Positions 19,391 to 27,474 are shown, numbered from the stretch's first letter. The stretch: 64,000 bases of DNA from Blastocatellia bacterium (GCA_016713405.1 JADJPF010000027.1:62001-126000); one strand, 5' to 3'. Numbers and translations are program-made. Notes: generated from the sequence alone by a model not told the origin.

Positions 19391-20008
19391 ATGTCAGATA
19401 ATCCATACCAACCCTATCAACAACCACAACAACCAAACCAACAACCAAACCAACAACAACCCTATCAAGGAAATTACCAACCTGGACAATATCAATCTCC
19501 TTATCAACAAGATTATCAACAGCAACAGCAATATCAAGGGGGTTATCAACCTGGACAATATCAACCAGGTTATGCCTTTCAACAACAGTTAAGCAATAAA
19601 ACACAACTTTTAGGGCTAGATGCCAATGTTGCTGGCCTTTTATGTTATCTACCTTTTATGGCTATAAATCTAATTTCTTCTATTGCCTTTGTTGTGACAG
19701 AACCTAAATCTAATTATTTTGTTCGTTTCCATGCTACACAATCTTTACTTCTTACTGTTGGAGGAACAATACTTGGCATTGTAGTAGGAATAGGGTCAGT
19801 TTTGCTTATACCAATTATGGCAATGATGGGTAGAGCAGGAGGAGCAATTGCAGGGCTTGGATTTTTCTTAATATTTGGGTTTATTGGTATTTTTAGTTTA
19901 ACAGTATTAATTTTGCACATTATGGGAATGTATAAAGCTTACAATAATGAAACTTGGGAAATGCCAATAGTAGGCAAATATGCTCGTCAGTTTTGCCAAA
20001 AAGGTTAG
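19391..20008 (+). CDS. DUF4870/Tic20-like membrane protein with Gln/Pro/Tyr-rich N-terminus
   Basis: 205 residues; the AAGGGAGA site eight bases before ATG fixes the start. Residues 1-65 are low-complexity (repeated QQPNQQ, YQPGQYQ and YQQ units). From about residue 72 comes the DUF4870 pattern: LDANVAGLLCYLPF, a membrane helix, a VVTEPKSNYFVRFHATQSLLL loop and two more helices, ending near YNNETWEMPIVGKYA. The family has three to four spans and no proven function; a distant relation to the Tic20 translocon subunit is known. The acidic-free Q/P/Y tail faces the cytosol and may mediate assembly. It precedes mazG, separated by a hairpin. Confidence 0.82.
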   Translation: MSDNPYQPYQQPQQPNQQPNQQQPYQGNYQPGQYQSPYQQDYQQQQQYQGGYQPGQYQPGYAFQQQLSNKTQLLGLDANVAGLLCYLPFMAINLISSIAFVVTEPKSNYFVRFHATQSLLLTVGGTILGIVVGIGSVLLIPIMAMMGRAGGAIAGLGFFLIFGFIGIFSLTVLILHIMGMYKAYNNETWEMPIVGKYARQFCQKG

Positions 20009-20028
20009 TTAAAACTTGGTTTTATCTT

Positions 20029-20076
20029 AAAATAACCTGCTAAGAAAACATCTTTTTCTTACTTGCAGGTTATTTT
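20029..20076 (+). terminator. Hairpin downstream of the DUF4870 gene
   Basis: AAAATAACCTGC (20029-20040) and GCAGGTTATTTT (20065-20076) are exact complements around a 24-base loop, followed by ATTTTAAGG. It begins 20 bases after the stop at 20008 and ends just before the mazG ribosome site, so it is a terminator or attenuator. Confidence 0.65.
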
Positions 20077-20094
20077 ATTTTAAGGAGTTTACAT

Positions 20095-20913
20095 TTGAGC
20101 CGTCCAACTTTTGAAGATTTAGTAGCAGTAATTCATAAATTACGCAGTCCTGGCGGATGTCCCTGGGATCGTGAGCAAACACATAACAGCTTAAAACCAA
20201 TGTTAATAGAAGAAGCCTATGAAGTAATTGAAGCTATTGAGGAAGAAAATGATCAGCAGTTAAGCTCTGAACTTGGCGATTTACTGCTGCAAATAGTATT
20301 TCATGCTGATATTGCTAATGAGACTAATAGATTTAACCTAAGTGATATAATTGAACAAGTTCATAATAAAATGATTCGTCGGCATCCTCATGTTTTTGGA
20401 GATGAAAAGGCAAGCGATTCAGCAGAGGTTTTACGTAATTGGGAAGCTATAAAAGCAGCAGAAAAACAAGCCGCAGGTGAACAAAAAACTTCTATGCTAG
20501 ATAGTGTGTCAAATGCTATGCCAGGGCTACTAGAAGCTTTTCAGCTAACAACACGTGCTGCACGTGTTCGCTTTGATTGGCCTAATGTAAAGAGTTGTTT
20601 TGATAAGCTTTCTGAAGAAGTTATGGAACTACAAGTAGAAATAGATAAGCAAAATAGCAATGCAAATAATGAGAAAGCAATTGCTGAAGAAATAGGAGAT
20701 TTGCTTTTTATGGTGGTCAATATAGCACGTTTACTTAATGTTGATCCGGAAAGTGCCTTAAAAGGAGCTAATAGAAAGTTTCGCCGCCGTTTTGGATATA
20801 TTGAGAAATCACTAGAAAGTAAAGGTAAAACACCTAGTGATAGTAATTTAGAGGAAATGGAAGAGTTTTGGCAAGAAGCTAAAAAGTTAGAAAAAGAAGT
20901 AGTTAAAAAATAA
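20095..20913 (+). CDS. mazG: MazG nucleoside triphosphate pyrophosphohydrolase
   Basis: 272 residues starting with TTG, supported by TAAGGAG seven bases upstream. Both MazG repeats are visible: the first has GGCPWDREQTHNSLKPMLIE, EEAYEVIEAIEE and ELGDLLLQIVFHADIA; the second has KLSEEVMELQVEI and EEIGDLLFMVVNIARLL. The paired E-E-x-x-E and E-x-x-D motifs coordinate magnesium. Family members cleave NTPs to NMP and pyrophosphate, cleaning the nucleotide pool and in some bacteria damping stress alarmone levels. The full two-domain length agrees with E. coli MazG. It is followed by the AIM24 gene after 12 bases, which has its own AGGAGG site, so the two are likely cotranscribed. Confidence 0.95.
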   Translation: MSRPTFEDLVAVIHKLRSPGGCPWDREQTHNSLKPMLIEEAYEVIEAIEEENDQQLSSELGDLLLQIVFHADIANETNRFNLSDIIEQVHNKMIRRHPHVFGDEKASDSAEVLRNWEAIKAAEKQAAGEQKTSMLDSVSNAMPGLLEAFQLTTRAARVRFDWPNVKSCFDKLSEEVMELQVEIDKQNSNANNEKAIAEEIGDLLFMVVNIARLLNVDPESALKGANRKFRRRFGYIEKSLESKGKTPSDSNLEEMEEFWQEAKKLEKEVVKK

Positions 20914-20925
20914 GGAGGTAAACTT

Positions 20926-21654
20926 ATGAGATATGAAATGTTATATCCAGGTTCTTCATCATTACTAAAAGTTTATTTAGATTATGGAGAATCTATAAAA
21001 GCTGAATCAGGCGCGATGGTTGCAATGAGTCCTACAATAGATGTTAGTGGACAAGCTGAAGGAGGAATACTAAAAGGTTTAGGGAGAATGCTTGCAGGTG
21101 AAAAGTTTTTCTTTCAAACCTTAACAGCTAATCGCGGGCCAGGGGAAGTTTTACTTGCTCCTGCAACACCTGGAGAAATTTGTCCAATAGAGCTAAATGG
21201 CACATATTCTTATACTTTACAAAAGGATGGCTTTTTTGTTGGAACAAGTGGAATAGAAATTTCTACTCAAATGCAAAACTTAACTAAAGGGCTATTTTCT
21301 GGAGAAGGGTTTTTTGTAGTAAGAGCTAGTGGTAGAGGACTACTTTTTGTTAGTTCTTTTGGTGCTATTCACCCAATAGATATCCCAGCAGGTCAGGAGT
21401 TTATCATTGATAACTCTCATCTTGTCGCCTGGCCAGAGACTACTCAATATAGAATTGAAAAAGCCTCGTCAGGTTGGTTTTCCTCCTTTAAGTCTGGCGA
21501 AATGTTGGTCTGTCGTTTTCAAGGGCCCGGGAGGGTTTTAATTCAAACTCGTAACCCACAAGCTTTTGGTACTTGGATCAGGGGATTTGTCTCTCCTGGA
21601 GGTTCTAGTGGTGGGGGGGGTGGGCTGTCTACATTAACTTCTTTAGTTGATTAA
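20926..21654 (+). CDS. AIM24 family (TIGR00266-type) protein
   Basis: 242 residues with AAGGAGG eight bases before the ATG. The pattern is that of the AIM24/TIGR00266 family: ESGAMVAMSPTIDVSG near the N-terminus, GEKFFFQTLTAN, GEVLLAPATPGEICPIEL, DGFFVGTSGIEI, GEGFFVVRASGRGLLF, FIIDNSHLVAWP and a Gly/Ser-rich C-terminus (PGGSSGGGGGLS). The fold is an all-beta, double-repeat structure related to tubby-like and TRAP-like barrels. Bacterial members are widespread but have no settled function; the yeast homologue is mitochondrial. It forms the 3' end of the mazG transcript, closed by a strong terminator. Confidence 0.88.
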   Translation: MRYEMLYPGSSSLLKVYLDYGESIKAESGAMVAMSPTIDVSGQAEGGILKGLGRMLAGEKFFFQTLTANRGPGEVLLAPATPGEICPIELNGTYSYTLQKDGFFVGTSGIEISTQMQNLTKGLFSGEGFFVVRASGRGLLFVSSFGAIHPIDIPAGQEFIIDNSHLVAWPETTQYRIEKASSGWFSSFKSGEMLVCRFQGPGRVLIQTRNPQAFGTWIRGFVSPGGSSGGGGGLSTLTSLVD

Positions 21655-21663
21655 TAAATAAAG

Positions 21664-21695
21664 GCTTAGAGATTAAAATTTTTTAATCTCTAAGC
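21664..21695. terminator. Bidirectional terminator between AIM24 and patatin genes
   Basis: GCTTAGAGATTAAAA (21664-21678) and TTTTAATCTCTAAGC (21681-21695) are exact complements with a two-base loop, followed by TTTTCC. It sits between the stops of two convergent genes (21654 and 21704). Confidence 0.85.
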
Positions 21696-21703
21696 TTTTC
21701 CTA

Positions 21704-24433
21704 CTAAGCTAAATTACCTTGAAGGGTTAATCTAAGTCTACCACTTAAGTCACCAAAGGCAGCATCATCAATTACCCAATTTTCTAACTTACGTTTACCT
21801 ACAAAAACAGAACGCTCACGTCCATCTTCATTAGTGAATTTTACGCTACTGCTCTTACCATCATAATTAGCTGTCCAAGTCTGACCATTTAGCTCAACTT
21901 GACGAGAAAAACTAGTATTTTCTGGTAAAGGCTTAATATTAGTGCCTTTTGCGCCAGGTGTTGACAGATCACTTAAGAATTGCTTAAAGAAATTTTGAGT
22001 AACTGAACGAGTTTGTAAGTCTATTTGTCCATCTACGGTTGGATCATACTTAAAGTCTAAAGCATCATCAGCAAATTTAGGATTTTGTAAATCCCAAATA
22101 GGCACACTTAAAATAAAATTATTTGCAGGTGGGTTAGTGCGTTCTTGATAATCTTTACCTAAACCACCGCTTTGAGCTACAAACAGACCACCATAAAGAG
22201 TATTAAGTAAAGTATTGGAAGCAAATAAATTACCTTTTGGTGCTGGAATGGTTGGTAAATTATTTCCAATATATTTTGGATGGTTAACATTTGGCTCTTG
22301 CAAGTTAAGTGCTACGGTTGGAAGTCCATCTTTGTTATAGCCTAAAGGCAAGTTATTTAATGTTCCGCCATCGGTTAATTGAATGGTTCTGCCTGTTGTT
22401 GGGTCAACCATTTCTACAGGGTCAAAAACTCCAGGAATTGCCATAGATGCCCGCATTGCTAGCGCAACTGGAGTGTTTGGAGTTGTTTCTGGGCCAAAAA
22501 CAAAGGTGCGATTTTCCCATTTAGACATATCTTGTCCTGCTGGAGGATTACTATCAGAGTATTTTGCTGCAACAATATGTAGAGGGATTTTTAAGTCAGC
22601 AAACGTTACTGGACGATCTGTTATACCGGTTAACTTACGTAAGGTTTCATCAAAAAACTTATAAGCTTCTTCGCCTTTGAATATTCCACCACGTCCACCA
22701 ATTCCAAGGTCTAAAAATTGGGAAATTCTTTCATCTCTAACAATTTCTTCTACTTGTTTAGGATCAGCACCTGCGGCTAAAACACCTGCTGCAATTGCTC
22801 CAACGGATGTTCCACTAACGCTAGAAGGGATAACACCATTGTTGTACATTTCTGCAATTGCTGGGATAAAACGTTTACCTTGACCACCGCCACCTTCAAG
22901 CGCGACGTGTACTTGTTGCGGTTTACCATCATCACCAACACGGCCTAAATTAGTAGCGCGATTTTCTGCCACAATTTTTTGATAGTCTTCCATATTGCTA
23001 ACTTCAACCCTGCTACCATCAGCTTTAGTTAATGTAATGGTTTTTCCATTCCCAAAAAGCTGTTCATTAAGATTTGGTGCAGTGCTACTAGCTTGACCTG
23101 TAGGGAATTTGCTTGCTGTAACCTGTCCATTAACCAAATCACCTTTTAAGAAATTAGGATCAATAAATTGTGTTCCTGCTTTCGGTAATGTATCTAGGGT
23201 ATATCCCCAGCGATTTTGTAGCATTGTTATGGCTCGGTTGTCGCCTGATTTAGCTGCTGCAACTACATCACGAAAAGTTTTAGTGTCACGTGTAAATTGT
23301 TGAGTAGTTGCATTGACTCCAGTAATACTACTAGAAAGTGATTGTGCCGCTTCAGCAATTTTGCCCCAAGTTCCATCAATATAACCAGTTAAAGCAGAAC
23401 TTAGCTCGTTTGTTCCTGATACCATATTTCTAGTTGAATATTCGGCTGTGTCTGCTAAACGATTAACACGGCCATTAATTGTACTATTAATGCTACGTGA
23501 AATAGAATTAGCTGCTAGTAAATCTGCGCCTGATAATTGATTATGGTTATTTTCTAAGACAGAATTAAAATTATTGCTTGCAGATTCAATTGTTTGCAGA
23601 CTTTCGGCAACTAGTTTAGATAGACTTTCATTAGCTCCGCCAATATCAGCTAAAGCTTGCATAATTTGGCGTTGTCCGCCTTGTAATTTAGCTAAACCTT
23701 CGCTTGAGTTTGTCACCATACCAATTAAGCCAGATGTTAAGGTTTCTATTCCTTTGCTAATACGCCCTTTAGCTGAATCTGCTGTAGTTGTATATTCATT
23801 TAAGACATTTTTTAGAGTACTAATTGCTTGGTTGGTTTGAGTAGTAAAAGTTTTAGTCGCTTCTCCAACTTGGCGGGCGGCTGGATTGCTAGAAGCCATT
23901 AGACTAGAGGCTTTATCATTAATTTGTGTAAGGGTGCGGCTATTATCATAGGAAAAATTATTAATACCAGATTTTAAGTTGCCTAAGCCAGCTTGGACTA
24001 AATCAGTCATTCCTTGGCTAGCATCAAAAAGGGCTTTTGCCCCATTTCCTAAAGCTTCAGCTACACAAACACTAAATTTAATACCACTAAGACCAAAGTT
24101 TTTTACTCCTTCAAGTAATGCTTTTCCAAGCACCATAATAGTTTTAGGGAAATCTATCATTCCTGCTGGGCTAGGAATACGGGGAAGAGGCAATGGAAAG
24201 AGTGAAAAACTGTCTTGTATTTGGTCTTGAACCATTGCACTATCAAAACTAGTTCGGGATTGGGTAAATTGTGTTTGCAAGCGTTCATTATGTGCTTCAG
24301 AAGAAATATTATTAGTTAAATTGCTAACAGGGGTTTCTGTGCTTTTTGGTACATCAGCAGTTAATTTAGTTTGGTTTTGAACTTCGGTATTAAGATTTGT
24401 ATTAAGATTATTGTCAATATTGCGAATAGCCAT
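21704..24433 (-). CDS. Large patatin-like phospholipase, candidate T3SS effector (ExoU-like)
   Basis: 909 residues without a signal peptide. Residues 1-60 are Asn/Thr/Gln-rich, beginning MAIRNIDNNL, like a type III secretion signal. Residues about 90-400 are helical and Ser/Thr/Asn-rich with amphipathic repeats and a hydrophobic patch near 97-125. The patatin domain spans about 507-710: oxyanion loop GGGGQGK (514-520), nucleophile GTSVG (Ser543) and the catalytic Asp in DGG (688-690), so the Ser-Asp dyad is intact. A beta-rich tail follows (about 840-909). Patatin enzymes hydrolyse acyl chains of phospholipids; ExoU is a T3SS-injected member. Two TetR-type palindromes lie upstream, and the T3SS cluster begins 2.3 kb away on the same strand. 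Enzyme class is firm; effector status is inference. Confidence 0.85.
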   Translation of the reverse strand: MAIRNIDNNLNTNLNTEVQNQTKLTADVPKSTETPVSNLTNNISSEAHNERLQTQFTQSRTSFDSAMVQDQIQDSFSLFPLPLPRIPSPAGMIDFPKTIMVLGKALLEGVKNFGLSGIKFSVCVAEALGNGAKALFDASQGMTDLVQAGLGNLKSGINNFSYDNSRTLTQINDKASSLMASSNPAARQVGEATKTFTTQTNQAISTLKNVLNEYTTTADSAKGRISKGIETLTSGLIGMVTNSSEGLAKLQGGQRQIMQALADIGGANESLSKLVAESLQTIESASNNFNSVLENNHNQLSGADLLAANSISRSINSTINGRVNRLADTAEYSTRNMVSGTNELSSALTGYIDGTWGKIAEAAQSLSSSITGVNATTQQFTRDTKTFRDVVAAAKSGDNRAITMLQNRWGYTLDTLPKAGTQFIDPNFLKGDLVNGQVTASKFPTGQASSTAPNLNEQLFGNGKTITLTKADGSRVEVSNMEDYQKIVAENRATNLGRVGDDGKPQQVHVALEGGGGQGKRFIPAIAEMYNNGVIPSSVSGTSVGAIAAGVLAAGADPKQVEEIVRDERISQFLDLGIGGRGGIFKGEEAYKFFDETLRKLTGITDRPVTFADLKIPLHIVAAKYSDSNPPAGQDMSKWENRTFVFGPETTPNTPVALAMRASMAIPGVFDPVEMVDPTTGRTIQLTDGGTLNNLPLGYNKDGLPTVALNLQEPNVNHPKYIGNNLPTIPAPKGNLFASNTLLNTLYGGLFVAQSGGLGKDYQERTNPPANNFILSVPIWDLQNPKFADDALDFKYDPTVDGQIDLQTRSVTQNFFKQFLSDLSTPGAKGTNIKPLPENTSFSRQVELNGQTWTANYDGKSSSVKFTNEDGRERSVFVGKRKLENWVIDDAAFGDLSGRLRLTLQGNLA

Positions 24434-24551
24434 AAAAGCTTGCTCCTTAGAAACTTACACTGTAGAAATTAAAATTGAAAAATTAAAAGAAAAATTAAAG
24501 AAATGTGTTGCATCAATTATCGGAATTGGTTAGACCAATGTTGTTATAAGT

Positions 24552-24569
24552 TGACTGAGCAGTCAGTCA
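24552..24569. promoter_or_regulatory. Perfect palindrome, TetR-type operator candidate 1
   Basis: TGACTGA, four bases GCAG, TCAGTCA: seven-base arms match exactly. The shape TGA-N4-TCA inside a 15-20 base palindrome is usual for TetR-family operators. It lies 119 bases before the patatin ATG (minus strand). Confidence 0.55.
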
Positions 24570-24588
24570 TTTTTCCAGCTTATTATAT

Positions 24589-24612
24589 AACTTATTGAAT
24601 AATCAGTAAGTT
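24589..24612. promoter_or_regulatory. Near-perfect palindrome, TetR-type operator candidate 2
   Basis: AACTTATTGA, four bases ATAA, TCAGTAAGTT: nine of ten arm positions match. It shares the TGA-N4-TCAGT core with the palindrome at 24552-24569, and the two centres are 40 bases apart, close to four helical turns. Confidence 0.5.
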
Positions 24613-24645
24613 GACAGCTATATAAATAAAGAAATTTAAAAATCG

Positions 24646-24674
24646 TAAGGGTAAGAATTATTTTCTTACCCTTA
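24646..24674 (-). terminator. Terminator after the small secreted beta protein gene
   Basis: TAAGGGTAAGAA (24646-24657) and TTCTTACCCTTA (24663-24674) are exact complements with a five-base loop. On the minus strand the hairpin is followed by CGATTTTT, and it lies 31 bases after the stop at 24706. Confidence 0.75.
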
Positions 24675-24705
24675 TTAAATACTCTATTAAATTAGCTTAA
24701 ATGAA

Positions 24706-25101
24706 TTAGCGAATACCGACTTCTAAAGTAAAGCCTTGTGCTTTATATTGGTCGGTAAAAACTAAAATTTGAGTATCTCCGCTTTCTGGTAAAGGGCCTT
24801 CCCAATCTTTAGTAAAACCACTATCGTTGTGTGTGACATCTTCGCCGCTAGCAGAATAAACTTGAAATGCTACAGAATCACTACCACTAATATGAACAGT
24901 CATATATTGACCTCTTTTAGCACCAAGTAAATACCTAATATCATTGCTGCGAACAACAGAACTTTTAATAACAGCAGTTGTGCGACCCCTTTCAAATTTC
25001 ACTCTTTGGACTGTTTCATCTGCATTAACTAATGGGGCAACTACTAAGCAAAGTAAGAATAGCAAAGAATATTTTGCTATAAATTTTAGTCCTATTAACA
25101 T
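24706..25101 (-). CDS. Small secreted beta-sandwich protein, PPC- or lysozyme-inhibitor-like
   Basis: 131 residues with a clear signal peptide (hydrophobic 11-24, cleavage near VNA-DET). The mature part is beta-rich: FERGRTTAVIKSSVV, YLLGAKRGQYMTVHISGSDSVAFQVYSASGEDV, then DWEGPLPESGDTQILVFTDQYKAQGFTLEVGI. The pattern (AKRGQ, F-x-V-Y, W-x-G-x-L-P-x-S-G-D, F-T-L-x-V) is shared by pre-peptidase C-terminal domains and by small periplasmic inhibitors of animal-type lysozyme (PliI/PliG). No catalytic motif is seen. It is monocistronic with its own terminator. A lysozyme-inhibitor role would fit a host-interacting bacterium, but this remains a suggestion. Confidence 0.6.
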   Translation of the reverse strand: MLIGLKFIAKYSLLFLLCLVVAPLVNADETVQRVKFERGRTTAVIKSSVVRSNDIRYLLGAKRGQYMTVHISGSDSVAFQVYSASGEDVTHNDSGFTKDWEGPLPESGDTQILVFTDQYKAQGFTLEVGIR

Positions 25102-25290
25102 AAAGAAATGTTCCTCTCTTTGATTTTTGATGGAGATCTAAATTTTAGCTAACAAATTAAACTACTTTATTTATTAGGTTGCAACAGCAAATAATTGTGT
25201 TGCAAGAATAAATAATTTTTATTTTAATAAACCATTCCATCAAATCTTTATTTAACTAAAATCTTTATTATAAGCCGGTTAGGAAAAACC

Positions 25291-26619
25291 ATGATTATTT
25301 ATGATGATAAATTTAAGAATATAATTTTAGCCTTACGCAACATATTATTGGAGTGTAATTATGATCTTTTAGTTCAGGAAATGAAATTACCACTTTGGTA
25401 TTTTCGAGATCCTGGTTTTATCCATTATGGACATAGCATTGATAATCGGCTAAATCGACTAAAAAAGCCTTATGAACTGGTTTTGCGACTATTTTCATTA
25501 AATCAAACTATTAGTTATCAAGAAATTGTTAATAACTTGTTTTCTAAAGAGCTAATAAAAGATTTAGTGAATCTAGGCTTATTGTTGGAAGAAGACGATA
25601 AATTACGCACAGACGCTTATGCAATAGTACCATTTTTAGGAAGTTATTTAATTGCTACTAGTGGAACTGCTAGATCTATTGGTGCTTATATTGGGCGGCA
25701 ATCTTACTTTTTAGCAACAAAGCTCTTTGAGCAAGACTTTAATAGCTTTTTAGATATGGGATCAGGTTGTGGACTGTTGGCTATTTTGGCTGCTCGTCGT
25801 GCTAAAAAAGTTGTTGGAGTTGATATTTTAAGTGAAGCAGTTGAAGTAGCAAAAACAAATGCTGTTCTTAACCAAGTTGATGATCGGGTAGAGTTTTTTT
25901 GTGGTGATATGTATCAGCCTGTAAAAGGACGCAATTTTGATGCGATCTTTTCTAATGTTCCTTTTCTTGCTCTACCAGAAAAATACGATCTGGTTTCTAT
26001 TTCTTCTGGTGAAGATGGACTTAGATTTCTCCAACCATTAATTGATGGGTTATTTAGATATCAACCTAAAATTGCTACTATTATTGCTAATGGACTTGGT
26101 AATGAGCAACAGCCCTTACTAGTTAATTTGCTAAAAAATAAGCTACTAAATAAACGAGGCTACCAAGCAAAATTGTTTGTTTATTCTAAAGGTCTAATTG
26201 ATGATGCTTTTATTAATAGTGGTGTAAAAATGGTAGTAAGTGCTTGGCGTGATCGAGGTGAAAATATTTCTAATGAAGAAGTTATCAAGGAACTAAAGGA
26301 AAATTACCAAAAATTTAAAGTAGATCATTACTATGGAATTATTTTAGAGATCGAAAACAAAACTAATGGTGCAGAGATAGAAACCATAGATATTTCAAAT
26401 AAATATAACTTAAATATGTCGCCTTCTTTGCGACAAAAAATTAGTATTGATCTAGCAAAACAGGTCTTATTAAAACGTAGTAGTAGTTCTTTGCCAATAA
26501 ATGATCAAGAAAAAGAAATATTTTTAGCAATGAAAAATAATGAGATTTCCTTAAAAGAAAAGACTACTAATTCATTGGCTAATAGGTTAGAACTAGTTTT
26601 AGGTGCCAAATCAATATAA
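25291..26619 (+). CDS. SAM-dependent methyltransferase, PrmC/RlmG-like core with variant NPPY motif
   Basis: 442 residues. The N-terminal part (about 1-140) is helical. The Rossmann methyltransferase core runs from about residue 153: FLDMGSGCGLLAILAARR (SAM-binding motif I), VVGVDILSEAVEVAKTNA (acidic ribose-binding), FFCGDMY, and FDAIFSNVPFL at the motif IV position. Class I N-methyltransferases acting on Gln or on RNA bases usually have NPPY or NPPF; here the first Pro is Val (NVPF). The substrate is therefore uncertain. About 150 C-terminal residues have no recognised domain. It is a single gene ending in a bidirectional terminator, and nothing ties it to the T3SS except position. Confidence 0.75.
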   Translation: MIIYDDKFKNIILALRNILLECNYDLLVQEMKLPLWYFRDPGFIHYGHSIDNRLNRLKKPYELVLRLFSLNQTISYQEIVNNLFSKELIKDLVNLGLLLEEDDKLRTDAYAIVPFLGSYLIATSGTARSIGAYIGRQSYFLATKLFEQDFNSFLDMGSGCGLLAILAARRAKKVVGVDILSEAVEVAKTNAVLNQVDDRVEFFCGDMYQPVKGRNFDAIFSNVPFLALPEKYDLVSISSGEDGLRFLQPLIDGLFRYQPKIATIIANGLGNEQQPLLVNLLKNKLLNKRGYQAKLFVYSKGLIDDAFINSGVKMVVSAWRDRGENISNEEVIKELKENYQKFKVDHYYGIILEIENKTNGAEIETIDISNKYNLNMSPSLRQKISIDLAKQVLLKRSSSSLPINDQEKEIFLAMKNNEISLKEKTTNSLANRLELVLGAKSI

Positions 26620-26672
26620 GGTTATTAAGTTTATAAATAGTATTTTTTGCTAAATTGTTGTTTATAAAAAGG

Positions 26673-26703
26673 AAAAAGCCCAACCAATTGGTTTGGGCTT
26701 TTT
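26673..26703. terminator. Bidirectional terminator at the 3' end of the T3SS operon
   Basis: AAAAAGCCCAACC and GGTTTGGGCTTTTT pair around a four-base AATT loop with one bulged T. T-runs are present on both strands. It lies between the stops of the methyltransferase (26619) and the secreted T3SS candidate (26729). Confidence 0.85.
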
Positions 26704-26728
26704 GAAAACCTTTTGTAGATGCTTAAGA

Positions 26729-27301
26729 CTATACTGATAAGTTTTGAGCAGTGGTCTTTTGAGCGTCTGATTGTGAACGGGAAAGGTTGGTCACTGTTTC
26801 GTTCACGCGGTTTAAGGTTTGTTGAATTTGTTGTAAATTGAAAGTTAATTCTTGAATCTTTTGGTTTAATGCTGCGGTTGGGCCACCACTTTGGCTAGCA
26901 CCATCAAGTTGCTTTGCTGCATCTTGTAATTGCTTCATTGTGGATTCGATAGATTTTACTAAGATACCGCCAACCATTGCTAATAAAGCACCCAAAAACA
27001 TTGGGCCGCCACTAGCACCACCAGCAGCTTTAGCAGCAGCTTTCTTTTCATTTTCTTGTTGGGAATTGAAATCTGTACCAAATAATTTGGACATATCAGG
27101 CATTGGGTTGGATTTGGAGACATTACCAGGTTGGCTACCAACTAGGTTGCCTACTTCTTTGAACATAGTGCCGATATCTTTAATCGCACCAGCGACATTG
27201 CCGCCTTTTAAGTCAGCAGCTAATTTAACTGCATTGTTTACTAATGATGAAGCTGAATTTAGAGTTGAAGCAAAATTATTGTTAATTCCACTGATTGCCA
27301 T
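26729..27301 (-). CDS. Candidate T3SS secreted protein (translocator or filament-like)
   Basis: 190 residues, no signal peptide, starting MAISGINNNF with AAGGGAG upstream. Residues 1-60 are small-residue-rich and helical. A single hydrophobic segment (about 99-118, PMFLGALLAMVGGILV) follows a Lys/Ala linker, and the C-terminal 60 residues are a predicted coiled coil (LNQKIQELTFNLQQIQQTLNRVNETV). One hydrophobic stretch plus coiled coil is the usual layout of T3SS minor translocators and EspA-like filament proteins. The preceding gene encodes a SycD-type TPR chaperone, the class that binds translocators. Its first residues resemble those of the patatin protein. No family match was recognised by eye; the role is inference from layout and context. 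Confidence 0.6.
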   Translation of the reverse strand: MAISGINNNFASTLNSASSLVNNAVKLAADLKGGNVAGAIKDIGTMFKEVGNLVGSQPGNVSKSNPMPDMSKLFGTDFNSQQENEKKAAAKAAGGASGGPMFLGALLAMVGGILVKSIESTMKQLQDAAKQLDGASQSGGPTAALNQKIQELTFNLQQIQQTLNRVNETVTNLSRSQSDAQKTTAQNLSV

Positions 27302-27474
27302 TTTTTTAATCTCCCTTAGAATTTTAGATTTTATAAAATTTAATGATTTAATAATTGCGTGATTTGTAAGGATATTACATTTGACTTACACCTTAATTAT
27401 CGAGATGAGCTTAAAAAAGTTGCTTAGAAATTTTAAGTTTTTGGAGAAAATTTTTACCTTTTTTCCTGGGCTAA

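Noticed and set aside
24552..24612. Sigma-28 promoter before the patatin gene
   Set aside because: A partial -10 match (CCGATAA at about 24526-24532, minus strand) exists, but the -35 TAAA is not at the right spacing.
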